64,000 bases of DNA from JACCVL01 sp963695375 (GTDB lineage Bacteria; Actinomycetota; Actinomycetes; Propionibacteriales; Nocardioidaceae): assembly GCA_963695375.1 (NCBI GenBank), contig OY968767.1:1488001-1552000 (forward strand), in the 5' to 3' direction. Of this stretch, positions 27,278-35,447 are shown piece by piece (position 1 is the stretch's first letter; each line of letters starts with the position of its first letter). The notes beneath the pieces are model-generated. The model worked only from the letters and a program-made list of their open reading frames with translations, was not told the origin of the DNA and did not search any database. The position numbers were made by a program, and so were the translations under genes.

Positions 27278-29521
27278 TCAGCCCTTCACCTCGGTGCGGT
27301 CCGGCTCGGTGTCCGCCGGCCGTGGCTGCGGCAGCCGCGCGTCGTGGCTGCGCCCTCCTCCAGCGGTGGACGGTCCCTCGAGCTGCAGGTTCGGCAGCAC
27401 CCGGTCCAGCCAGCGCGGGATCCACCAGGCCCGGTCGCCGAGCAACGACATCACCGAGGGGACGAGCACCATCCGGACGATGGTGGCGTCGATGAGGACC
27501 GCGGCGGCCATGCCCACCGCGAGCATCTTGATCGTGGGGTCGTCGTTCAGGACGAAGCTGCTGAACACCGCGACCATGATCGCGGCCGCCGTCGTGATGA
27601 CCCGCGCGGTGGCTCCGATGCCGATGGCCACGGCCCGATGGCTGTCCCCGGTGGCCAGGTAGGCCTCGTGCACCCGGGAGAGCAGGAACACCTCGTAGTC
27701 CATCGACAGGCCGAACACGATGGCGAACATCAGCATCGGCACGAACGACGGGATCGGCACCGTCTCGTCGATGCCGACGAACGACGACCCCCAGCCCCAC
27801 TGGAACACCGCCACCACGAGGCCGTAGGCCGCCCCGACCGAGAGCAGGTTCATCACCCCGGCCTTGACCCCGATGACCAGTGAGCGGAACGCCGCGGTGA
27901 GCAGGATCAGCGCCAGCACGACGACGGCGAGGATCAGCCAGGGCATCCGCTGCGCCACCTTGGCGGTGAAGTCGGCGTACCCGGCGACCGTCCCCACGAC
28001 GTACGTCCGGGCGGAGACCCCGGCGAGCACGTCGGAGCGCACGGTGTCCACCAGATCCTGCGTCGCAGAGTCCTGAGGCTTGGTGGTCGGCACGACGGTG
28101 ATGACCGCCGTGTTGCCGGCCTTGTTCAGCACCGGGGCGGACACCGAGGCGACGCCGGCGGTCCCGGTCAGCTCCGTGCCGAGGTTCTTCAGCAGCTTGT
28201 CGTCGGCCGACTGGCTGTTGCCGGGGAGGTCCACCACGACGGTGAGCGGTCCGTTGGCCCCCGGGCCGAAGCCCTGGTCGATCAGGTCGTAGGCCTTGCG
28301 ACTGCTGTCGGTCGTCGGGTCGGTGCCGGCGTCGAGCTGGCCGAGCTGCAGCGAGAACAGCGGGATCGACAAGACGACGAGCACGCCCACCGCCCCGACG
28401 GTCCACGGCCACGGCCGTCCGCTCACCTTGCTCCCCCACCGGGCGAACGCGCTGCGCTCGTGCGCCCGGTCGCTCTGCCCGTGGTGGGAGGCGGCATGGG
28501 CACCGCGGGCGGACCGCGGCTGGACGCGCCGGCCGGCCAACCCGAGCAGCGCCGGCACGAGGGTCAGTGCGGACAGCATGGTCACGAGGACCACGACGGC
28601 GGATGCGGCGCCCAGCGCTCCGACGAACGGGACCCCGGCGACGTACAGCCCCAGGATGGCGATCACGACCGTCGAGCCGGCGACGACGATCGCCGAGCCG
28701 GAGGTCGCGGCGGTCCGGCCGATCGACTCCACCAGGCCGGCGCCCTCATCGAGCTGCTCACGGTGCCGGGCCACCAGGAACAGCCCGTAGTCGATGGCGA
28801 CCCCGAGACCGAGCAGGGTGGCCACTGTCGGTGCGGTCGTCGGGAAGTTGCTGGCCGCGGCGAGCAGGCCGACCAGCGAGAGGCCGGCGCCGACGCTGAA
28901 CACCGCGGCGAGCAGCGGGATCCCCGCGGCGACGACGGAGCCGAACATGAGCAGCAGCAGCAGCAGCGCGAGCCCGATGCCGATCGCCTCGGACGTCCGG
29001 TCGTCGGGCTGCTTGGCGATCTCCCCGGCCGCACCGCCGTACTCGACCTCGAGCCCGGCCGCGCGGGCCGGGTCGACCGCATCGTCCAGCTCGCCGAGGT
29101 AGCTGCTGTCCAGCGAGGCGGGAACCACGTCGAACGACACCGGCGCCATCACGATGCTGCCGTCCTTGGACACCGAGGAGGCGTCCTTGGTGGCCAGCGG
29201 GTCGGAGGCGGACACGACGTGCGGCAGGCCGGCCACGGCGGTCATCGACTGCTGGACCGCCTTGGCGTGGTCGGCCACGGTGCCGTCGCTCGCGTGGAAC
29301 ACGATGCGACCGGCGTAGCCGCTTTGCGCGGGGAACCGGCGGGTGAGCTGGTCCAGCCCGCGGGCGGACTCGCTGCCGGAGACGGTGTAGTCGTTGACGT
29401 AGGACCCGCCGAACGCGGCACCGAGAGCGACCAGGCCCCCGAGGAGCACTGCCCAGACGGTCAGGACCGCCCAGTGCCTGCGGGCCGCGAGGGTTCCCAG
29501 TCGGCTCAGCCACGTGTGCAT
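27278..29521 (-). CDS. MMPL/RND-family membrane transporter
   Basis: 747 residues with the two-half RND layout: an N-terminal helix, an extracytoplasmic loop, helices 2-6, a second loop, and helices 7-12. Diagnostic segments are GVAIDYGLFLVARHREQL in the first half and FGLSMDYEVFLLSRVHEAY in the second. MMPL proteins export lipids or small molecules using the proton gradient. A GGAGGGGATC ribosome site precedes the ATG. The C-terminal tail is cytoplasmic and Pro/Arg-rich. It is encoded alone, next to sulfotransferase and lipoprotein genes. Mycobacterial MmpL8 exports a sulfated lipid, so a similar role is possible here (inference). Confidence 0.88.
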   Translation of the reverse strand: MHTWLSRLGTLAARRHWAVLTVWAVLLGGLVALGAAFGGSYVNDYTVSGSESARGLDQLTRRFPAQSGYAGRIVFHASDGTVADHAKAVQQSMTAVAGLPHVVSASDPLATKDASSVSKDGSIVMAPVSFDVVPASLDSSYLGELDDAVDPARAAGLEVEYGGAAGEIAKQPDDRTSEAIGIGLALLLLLLMFGSVVAAGIPLLAAVFSVGAGLSLVGLLAAASNFPTTAPTVATLLGLGVAIDYGLFLVARHREQLDEGAGLVESIGRTAATSGSAIVVAGSTVVIAILGLYVAGVPFVGALGAASAVVVLVTMLSALTLVPALLGLAGRRVQPRSARGAHAASHHGQSDRAHERSAFARWGSKVSGRPWPWTVGAVGVLVVLSIPLFSLQLGQLDAGTDPTTDSSRKAYDLIDQGFGPGANGPLTVVVDLPGNSQSADDKLLKNLGTELTGTAGVASVSAPVLNKAGNTAVITVVPTTKPQDSATQDLVDTVRSDVLAGVSARTYVVGTVAGYADFTAKVAQRMPWLILAVVVLALILLTAAFRSLVIGVKAGVMNLLSVGAAYGLVVAVFQWGWGSSFVGIDETVPIPSFVPMLMFAIVFGLSMDYEVFLLSRVHEAYLATGDSHRAVAIGIGATARVITTAAAIMVAVFSSFVLNDDPTIKMLAVGMAAAVLIDATIVRMVLVPSVMSLLGDRAWWIPRWLDRVLPNLQLEGPSTAGGGRSHDARLPQPRPADTEPDRTEVKG

Positions 29522-29622
29522 CGCGGATCCCCTCCGCTTGGCACCCTCGCAGGGCGTCGCCGTGCTTCACAAGGGAGCAAGCGGGCTCGTCTCGAGTGTC
29601 GCCGCGGACAAACCTCGACGTA

Positions 29623-30930
29623 CTACTGCAGACCGGTCGAGCGGCAGAGGTCGTTGTCGATCTCGTCGGTGCGGTCGTCCCGCACCAGGTCGAACAGCTG
29701 CGGCGCCCGCTCGGAGTCCCACGTGGCGTCCCCGCTGGCCAGCGGCACGGTGCAGGTCAGCCCGCCGGAGCTGACCCCGCTCATCGCCCACGCGAAGCGC
29801 GCCAGGTCGATCGGCCCGACGTCCTCGCCGATGCGCAGCGAGTCGGCCCCCGCCGACGCCAGCCGGAAGTAGCGCCACGGGTTGAGCACCGTCCACGGTG
29901 ACACCGCCGAGTCGCCGATCGCGCTGACCACCTCTCGCTGGTTCTGGACCCGCTGCAGGTCGGCGGTGGCGAAGTCCCGGGTCCGCGCGTAGCCGAGCGC
30001 GTCTGGGCCGGCCAGCTCCTGGCAGCCGGCCTCGATGTCCAGACCGGCCTTGGGATCCTGGATCGCCTCGTCCGGACAGACCTCGACGCCGCCGAGCGCG
30101 TCCACGATGTTGACGAAGCCGCCGAGGCCGATCTCGATATAGCCGTCCACCCGGATGCCGGTGTTCTGTTCCACCGTCGCCACCAGCAACTCCGGACCAC
30201 CGATCGAGAAGGCGGCGTTGATCTTGTTGCTCCCCTGACCGGGGATCTCGACCGGCGAGTCCCGGGGGATCGAGAGCAGCAGGGTCGGGCCTTCCCCGGT
30301 GTGCAGCAGCATGATCGTGTCGGTGCGCTGCCCCCCGACGCTGCCGGTGGCCAGCTCCTGCTTCTCCTCGTCGCTGAGGCCCTCGCGGCTGTCGGAGCCG
30401 ACCACCAGGTAGGTCTGCCCCGGCTGGTCGCCCGGCCGCTGGCCGCTCGGGTCGGCATCCACCTTGTCGATCGTGGACCAGGCCCAGATCGGGACCGCGA
30501 TCAGGAAGGCCACCCAGACCAGCAGCAGCACCAGCAGCACCCGACGCACCGTCCGGCCCTTGGGCCGCGGTCGGGGTCTGCGGGGCGGGCGCTGGCCGGA
30601 CCCGCTGGAGCCGGACCCGCCGCCCCCGGATCCGCGGGGCGCCCGCGGGGGCGCGGCGGACCGCTGGCCGGGGGGAGGGAGGACCGGCGGTGGCAGCGGG
30701 TCGCTCGGGCTCGGCTGGGCGGCCGGCATCGCCTGGGTGGCCTCGCCGGCGTCGTGCTCCGCCGGTGCGGAGCGACGGTCCGAGTCGCCGGTCACCGGCA
30801 TCGCCTGCGTGGCGTCCGGGTCCTGGGCCGGCGCGGGGCCGCCGTCCGGACGGCGCGAGCCGGGGTCGGACAGCCAGGAGTACTGGTCGTCGTCCGGCCG
30901 CTCCGAGCCTCGCCCTGGTCGATCTGCCAT
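29623..30930 (-). CDS. LytR-CpsA-Psr (LCP) family ligase, divergent copy 1
   Basis: 435 residues: a disordered Pro/Gly/Ser cytoplasmic region (1-125), one membrane helix (about 130-150), and an LCP domain (about 175-400) with LVVGSDSREGLSDEE, QRTDTIMLLH, LSIPRDSPV and KINAAFSIGG. LCP proteins transfer lipid-linked glycans to peptidoglycan. The disordered region has two ATQAMP segments (residues about 43-48 and 67-72), possible phosphorylation targets. ATG 30930 has no ribosome site; minus-strand TACCCT ends six bases upstream. Divergent from a second LCP gene, 78 bases apart. Confidence 0.9.
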   Translation of the reverse strand: MADRPGRGSERPDDDQYSWLSDPGSRRPDGGPAPAQDPDATQAMPVTGDSDRRSAPAEHDAGEATQAMPAAQPSPSDPLPPPVLPPPGQRSAAPPRAPRGSGGGGSGSSGSGQRPPRRPRPRPKGRTVRRVLLVLLLVWVAFLIAVPIWAWSTIDKVDADPSGQRPGDQPGQTYLVVGSDSREGLSDEEKQELATGSVGGQRTDTIMLLHTGEGPTLLLSIPRDSPVEIPGQGSNKINAAFSIGGPELLVATVEQNTGIRVDGYIEIGLGGFVNIVDALGGVEVCPDEAIQDPKAGLDIEAGCQELAGPDALGYARTRDFATADLQRVQNQREVVSAIGDSAVSPWTVLNPWRYFRLASAGADSLRIGEDVGPIDLARFAWAMSGVSSGGLTCTVPLASGDATWDSERAPQLFDLVRDDRTDEIDNDLCRSTGLQ

Positions 30931-30936
30931 GCAGGG

Positions 30937-30942
30937 AGGGTA
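30937..30942 (-). promoter_or_regulatory. leaderless -10 box for LCP copy 1
   Basis: Minus-strand TACCCT, ending six bases before ATG 30930. The bases before the start read CCCTGC, which excludes a Shine-Dalgarno. Confidence 0.55.
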
Positions 30943-30996
30943 AGGCCTGGCGGGGACGCCTCGGCGCGCCGCCGGGCTGTGACGCCTGGGGCTGGT

Positions 30997-31002
30997 GATA
31001 CT
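30997..31002 (+). promoter_or_regulatory. leaderless -10 box for LCP copy 2
   Basis: GATACT ends six bases before GTG 31009. With the minus-strand box it divides the 78-bp intergenic region into two back-to-back promoters. Confidence 0.5.
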
Positions 31003-31008
31003 CGGCGG

Positions 31009-32427
31009 GTGCCCGGCGACCTTCCCCCGCCGCGCTCCGGTTCGGACCGGCTGCGCGCCGACAGCGACCGGATCCGCTTCCGCCGCGCTCTGTCCCTGCT
31101 CGTGATGACCGTGCTCGTGCCCGGCTCGGCCCAGCTGCTCTGCGGCGACCGGCGGGTCGGCCGGCTGGCGGTGCGCGCCTGGGCGGCGGTGGCGGTGCTC
31201 CTCGTGCTGCTGGCCCTCGCCATCTGGATCGACACCGGGGTGGCGCTGCGGCTGTTCACCGACCCGGTCGCGCTGCTCGTGGTCCGCGGGGGGCTCACCG
31301 TCGGCGCGATCGGCTGGGTGCTGCTGCTGCTCGACGCCTGGCGGCTCGGCGACCCGCCGGCACTGCCCCAACGCCGGCGGCTGGCGCTGGCCGGCGTCAG
31401 CACCGCCCTGACCGGCGTGTTGGCCGGGTCGCTGCTGTTCTCGGCGCACGTGGTCGCGGTGCAGCGAGACGTGCTGCTCGAGGTGTTCGGCGACGGCACT
31501 GCCGTCGACGCCGCCGCCGGGCGGTACAACGTCCTGCTCCTCGGCGGTGACTCCGGCGCCACCCGGTGGGGGCTGCGGCCCGACTCGGTGACGCTGGCGA
31601 GCATCGATGCGGACACCGGCCGCACCGTCTTGTTCGGCCTGCCGCGCAACCTCGCCTCCGTCCCGTTCCCCGACGGCAGCCCGATGGACGAGGCCTTCCC
31701 CGAGGGTTTCGACTGCGAGGGCTGCTACTTCAACGGCGTCTACACCTACGCCCTCGACCACCCGGAGCTGTTCCCCGACGTCAAGAACCCCGGCCTGGAA
31801 GCCACCACCCAGGTGGTCGAGGAGATCACCGGGCTGCCCGTGCATTACTACGCGATGGTCAACATGCAGGGCTTCCAGAACCTGGTGAACGCGGTCGGCG
31901 GGGTGACCCTGCGGGTGCGCACACCGATCGCGATCGGCGGCATCGGCGGCGAGATCACCGACACGATCGAGCCCGGTGTCCGGCACCTCGACGGCTACCA
32001 GACGCTGTGGTACGCGCGCAGCCGTGCCTACGACGACGACTATTCGCGGATGGCGCGGCAGAAGTGCGTGATGGCCGCGATGCTGAAGCAGCTCAGCCCG
32101 CAGAAGGTGCTGCTGCACGTGCAGGAGATCGCCCGGGCGAGTGCCGAGCTGCTGAGCACCGACATCCCGCACGGCGAGCTGGACACCTTCGTGGACCTCG
32201 CGCTGAAGGCCCGGTCGCAGCCGCTCACCACGGTGTCCTTCGTGCCACCGATGGTGAACACCAGCGACCCCGACTACGCACTGATCCGGGAGAAGGTCCT
32301 CGCGGCGATCGCCAAGGCCGAGGGCGACGGCAGTGCCGACTCCGCGAACCGGCCGCGGCGGGAGCAGCGCACCGAGAAGGCGGTGCAGGCCGCCAACCAG
32401 TCCGGGGATCTCGGTGCCGCCTGCTGA
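31009..32427 (+). CDS. LytR-CpsA-Psr (LCP) family ligase, copy 2
   Basis: 472 residues. Unlike copy 1 it has several N-terminal membrane helices (about 28-52, 55-75, 85-110, 125-147) before the LCP domain (about 160-430). The domain has NVLLLGGDSGATR, RPDSVTLASID, FGLPRNLASV, FNGVYTYAL and WYARSRAYDDDYSRM with basic active-site residues. It may transfer the galactofuranan made by the downstream genes to peptidoglycan, by analogy with mycobacterial LCP proteins; that assignment is inferred from location. Start GTG 31009 follows GATACT by six bases. Confidence 0.9.
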   Translation: MPGDLPPPRSGSDRLRADSDRIRFRRALSLLVMTVLVPGSAQLLCGDRRVGRLAVRAWAAVAVLLVLLALAIWIDTGVALRLFTDPVALLVVRGGLTVGAIGWVLLLLDAWRLGDPPALPQRRRLALAGVSTALTGVLAGSLLFSAHVVAVQRDVLLEVFGDGTAVDAAAGRYNVLLLGGDSGATRWGLRPDSVTLASIDADTGRTVLFGLPRNLASVPFPDGSPMDEAFPEGFDCEGCYFNGVYTYALDHPELFPDVKNPGLEATTQVVEEITGLPVHYYAMVNMQGFQNLVNAVGGVTLRVRTPIAIGGIGGEITDTIEPGVRHLDGYQTLWYARSRAYDDDYSRMARQKCVMAAMLKQLSPQKVLLHVQEIARASAELLSTDIPHGELDTFVDLALKARSQPLTTVSFVPPMVNTSDPDYALIREKVLAAIAKAEGDGSADSANRPRREQRTEKAVQAANQSGDLGAAC

Positions 32428-32431
32428 GCGC

Positions 32432-32437
32432 TAGCCT
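32432..32437 (+). promoter_or_regulatory. -10 box of the polysaccharide gene row
   Basis: TAGCCT just after the LCP stop. The leader (about 36 bases) contains GAGGA at 32470-32474 before the GT2 ATG at 32480. Confidence 0.4.
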
Positions 32438-32456
32438 GTCAGGTCGCCTCCTGACA
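32437..32456. promoter_or_regulatory. inverted repeat at the predicted transcription start
   Basis: TGTCAGG-TCGCCT-CCTGACA is a perfect 7-bp inverted repeat beginning at the last base of the -10 box. It could be an operator or a 5' hairpin; a short stem before the first gene of the sugar cluster is consistent with either. Confidence 0.4.
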
Positions 32457-32479
32457 TCCGTCGACGACCGAGGATCCCG

Positions 32480-33400
32480 ATGACCCGCGCGCACGACGTC
32501 GTCGCCGTCGTGGTCACCTGGAACCGGCGCGAGCTGTTGCTGCAGTCGCTGACCGCCGTGGTCGGGCAGCGGCCGGCACCGGCCACGGTCGTGGTGGTGG
32601 ACAACGGGTCGACGGACGGCACCGCCGACGCGGTGCGCGACCGCTTCCCCGAGGCCGACCTCGTGGTCCGCGCGGACAACACCGGTGGCGCCGGGGGGTT
32701 CGCCGCCGGGATGGCCCGCGCGCTGGACCGGCATGCGCCGGAGGCGCTGTGGCTGATGGACGACGACACCGTGCCGCAGCCGGGTGCGCTGGCCGAGCTG
32801 CTCCGGGCCTACACCACCTACCGCGGGGAGCCGGGCGGTCCGCGCCCCGCGCTGGTCGCCAGCCGGGTGGTCTGGACCGACGGCCGGGAGCACCCGATGA
32901 ACACCCCCCGCCGCCGACCCGGCGCCGGCCGGCGGGAGCGCCGGGCCGCGGCCGCGATCGGGTGCCTGCCGGTGCGCTCCGCGTCGTTCGTCTCGCTGCT
33001 CTGCGACGCCGCCGCCGTCCGGGAGCGCGGGCTGCCGATCGCCGACTACTTCTTGTGGAACGACGACTTCGAGTTCAGCACCCGGCTGCTGCGCGGCCGA
33101 ACCGGTCTGCTCTGCCCGTCCAGCCTGGTCGAGCACCGCACCGCGACCTTCGGCGCTGCCGACGCGGACCCGGGTGAGCGGTTCTACTACGAGGTGCGCA
33201 ACAAGACCTGGCTGTTCACCCGCAGCCGGGGGCTGTCGCCGACGGAGAAGGCGCTCTACGCGGCGTCGACCACCCGGCGCTGGGTGCGGACCTTCCGGTC
33301 CAGCTCCGACCGGGGCACGCTGCGCCGCGGCCTGCTGCGCGGGTTGCGCGACGGGCTGCGAGCCGGACCGCGCTCCAACGCCGAGGTGCTCGGTGGCTGA
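32480..33400 (+). CDS. family 2 glycosyltransferase, GlfT1-like
   Basis: 306 residues, GT-A fold. VVAVVVTWNRRELL, VVVVDNGSTDGTAD and a DxD-type WLMDDDTVPQPG with the metal-binding acidic triad are present. The NTGGAGGFAAGM segment and the WFLWND-type end (DYFLWNDDFEFSTRL) resemble galactofuranosyl- and rhamnosyltransferases such as GlfT1. Adjacent glf, Wzm and Wzt genes mirror the mycobacterial glfT1-wzm-wzt neighbourhood, so a first-galactofuranose transferase is my best guess; rhamnosyltransferase WbbL is the alternative. GAGGA precedes the ATG. Confidence 0.8.
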   Translation: MTRAHDVVAVVVTWNRRELLLQSLTAVVGQRPAPATVVVVDNGSTDGTADAVRDRFPEADLVVRADNTGGAGGFAAGMARALDRHAPEALWLMDDDTVPQPGALAELLRAYTTYRGEPGGPRPALVASRVVWTDGREHPMNTPRRRPGAGRRERRAAAAIGCLPVRSASFVSLLCDAAAVRERGLPIADYFLWNDDFEFSTRLLRGRTGLLCPSSLVEHRTATFGAADADPGERFYYEVRNKTWLFTRSRGLSPTEKALYAASTTRRWVRTFRSSSDRGTLRRGLLRGLRDGLRAGPRSNAEVLGG

Positions 33401-34235
33401 GCGCTTCTCGCTGCTGATGAGCGTGTGGTCCGGGGACGACCCCGACCACCTGGCCCTGGCGTGGACCAGCACGGTCGTCGAGCAGACCCGGCGACCGGAC
33501 GAGGTCGTCGTGGTGCAGGACGGTCCGATCGGGCCCGAGCTGGCCGGCCGGTTGGCCGCTCTGCTGGCGGGCAGCCCGGTTCCGGCGCGGCAGCTGGTGC
33601 TGGAGCACAACCAGGGGCTCGGGCCGGCGCTGGACCGGGGCCTCGCCGCCTGCAGCAACGACGTCGTGGCCCGGATGGACGCGGACGACGTCTCCCTGCC
33701 GCAGCGGTTCGCCGTGCAGTTGCCGTTGATCGAGGCCGGGGCGGACATCGTCGGCTCCGCGCTGTTCGAGTTCACCGACAGCGTCGACGACGTCGTGGAG
33801 GTCCGGATCCCGCCCACGGACCCGGAGTGGATCCGGTCGGCCGCCCGGTTCCGCGACCCGTTCAACCACCCCACGGTGGTCTACCGGCGCACCGCGGTGC
33901 AGGCCGCGGGCGGCTACCAGGACCTGCCCCTGATGGAGGACTACCTGCTGTTCGCCCGGATGCTCGCCGACGGCGCGCGTCCCGCCAACACCCCCGAACC
34001 CCTGGTGTACTACCGGGTCGGTGCCGGTGCCTACGCGCGCCGGGGCGGCCGCCAGCTGCTGCGGTCCGAGATCGCGCTGCAGCGGCAGTTCCTGGCGCTC
34101 GGCATCACCACCCGCACGCAGTTCCTCCGCAACGTGGTGATCCGGGGTGGCTACCGGCTGGTGCCGACCCGGTTGCGCCGGATGGCGTACCGACGCCTGA
34201 TCGCCCACCGGGGCTTCGGTCGGCCCGCTCAGTAG
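33393..34235 (+). CDS. second family 2 glycosyltransferase
   Basis: 280 residues. Signature regions: ERFSLLMSVWSGDDP, TRRPDEVVVVQDGP, NQGLGPALDRGL, VARMDADDVSLPQR (DxD motif) and PTVVYRRTAVQAAGGYQ. This is the domain set of bacterial amylovoran-type GT2 enzymes. The C-terminal third is basic. Start GTG 33393 overlaps the preceding stop by eight bases and fits the frame without breaking the first motif; ATG at 33418 is the alternative. Probably elongates or decorates the same glycan; sugar donor unknown. Confidence 0.78.
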   Translation: MAERFSLLMSVWSGDDPDHLALAWTSTVVEQTRRPDEVVVVQDGPIGPELAGRLAALLAGSPVPARQLVLEHNQGLGPALDRGLAACSNDVVARMDADDVSLPQRFAVQLPLIEAGADIVGSALFEFTDSVDDVVEVRIPPTDPEWIRSAARFRDPFNHPTVVYRRTAVQAAGGYQDLPLMEDYLLFARMLADGARPANTPEPLVYYRVGAGAYARRGGRQLLRSEIALQRQFLALGITTRTQFLRNVVIRGGYRLVPTRLRRMAYRRLIAHRGFGRPAQ

Positions 34236-34238
34236 ACT
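34233..34238 (+). promoter_or_regulatory. possible internal promoter before glf
   Basis: TAGACT overlaps the stop codon of the preceding gene; a 24-base leader with a GGAG ribosome site would follow. May give extra glf transcription inside the row. Confidence 0.3.
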
Positions 34239-34268
34239 CCCCCCGCCCCCAACCTCTGGAGACAGTGC

Positions 34269-35447
34269 GTGAACACCGACCTCGTCGTCGTCGGCTCCGG
34301 CCTCTTCGGCCTCACCATCGCCGAACGGTGTGCCCGCGAACTGGGCCGCAAGGTGCTCGTGCTCGATCGCCGTCCGCACGTGGGGGGCAACGCCTACTCG
34401 GCGCCCGACCCGGCGACGGGGATCGAGGTGCACCAGTACGGCGCGCACCTGTTCCACACCTCGAACGAGCGGGTGTGGGACTACGTCAACCGGTTCACCT
34501 CCTTCACCGGCTACAGCCACCGGGTCTTCACCACGTTCCGCGGCCGGGTCTACCCGATGCCCATCAACCTGGCGACGATCTGCGAGTACTTCGGCAAGGC
34601 CCTCAGCCCGACCGAGGCTCGCGCCCTGGTGCACGAGCAGGCCGGGGAGATCGACAGCAAGGACGCCACCAACCTGGAGGAGAAGGCGGTGTCGCTGATC
34701 GGGAGGCCGCTGTACGAGGCCTTCATCCGCGGCTACACCGCCAAGCAGTGGCAGACCGACCCGACCGACCTGCCGGCGGAGATCATCAGCCGGCTGCCGG
34801 TCCGCTACAACTTCGACAACCGCTACTTCAACGACACCCACGAGGGCCTGCCGACGGGGGGATACACCGCCTGGCTGGAGCAGATGGCCGACCACGACAA
34901 CATCGAGGTCCGGCTGGACACCGAGTTCTTCGATCTCAAGGACGACATCGTCGGGAACGTTCCGGTGGTCTACACCGGTCCGGTCGACCAGTACTTCGGC
35001 AACGAGCTCGGTCGGCTGTCGTGGCGCACGATCGACCTGGAGACCTCGGTGGAGGAGGTCGGCGACTTCCAGGGCACGTCGGTGATGAACTACGCCGACG
35101 AGGACGTGCCGTTCACCCGCATCATCGAGCCGCGGCATTTCCACCCGGAGCGGACCGACCGCTACCCCAGCGACAAGACGGTGATCCAGCGGGAGTACTC
35201 GCGCTTCGCCGAGGTGGACGACGAGCCGTACTACCCGATCAACACTGCCGAGGACCGTTCCCGGCTGCTGCAGTACCGCGACCGGGCCCGCAAGGAGCCG
35301 GACGTGCTGTTCGGCGGCCGGCTCGGCACCTACAAGTACCTCGACATGCACATGGCCATCGGCGCCGCGCTGTCGATGTACGACAACAAGCTGAAACCGC
35401 ACTTCGCCCAGGGCGAGGACCTGGAGAGCGGTGGGGTGGACGCATGA
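34269..35447 (+). CDS. glf: UDP-galactopyranose mutase
   Basis: Flavoenzyme interconverting UDP-galactopyranose and UDP-galactofuranose. 392 residues: the FAD-binding LVVVGSGLFGLTIAE is at residues 4-18, then RRPHVGGNAYS, HQYGAHLFHTSNERV, GYTAKQWQTDPTDLP and a C-terminal GGRLGTYKYLDMHMAIGAAL. Essential tyrosine/arginine positions are in place. GTG with GGAG eight bases upstream. It overlaps the ABC permease by four bases (ATGA), so the row is coupled. With galE on the other strand, it completes the UDP-glucose to UDP-galactofuranose path, giving galactofuranose for the adjacent transferases. Confidence 0.97.
   Translation: MNTDLVVVGSGLFGLTIAERCARELGRKVLVLDRRPHVGGNAYSAPDPATGIEVHQYGAHLFHTSNERVWDYVNRFTSFTGYSHRVFTTFRGRVYPMPINLATICEYFGKALSPTEARALVHEQAGEIDSKDATNLEEKAVSLIGRPLYEAFIRGYTAKQWQTDPTDLPAEIISRLPVRYNFDNRYFNDTHEGLPTGGYTAWLEQMADHDNIEVRLDTEFFDLKDDIVGNVPVVYTGPVDQYFGNELGRLSWRTIDLETSVEEVGDFQGTSVMNYADEDVPFTRIIEPRHFHPERTDRYPSDKTVIQREYSRFAEVDDEPYYPINTAEDRSRLLQYRDRARKEPDVLFGGRLGTYKYLDMHMAIGAALSMYDNKLKPHFAQGEDLESGGVDA

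Noticed and set aside
21994..29521. Accessory stretch as a mobile genomic island
   Set aside because: No integrase, transposase, attachment repeats or tRNA, and composition looks like the rest of the window; only gene content suggests insertion.
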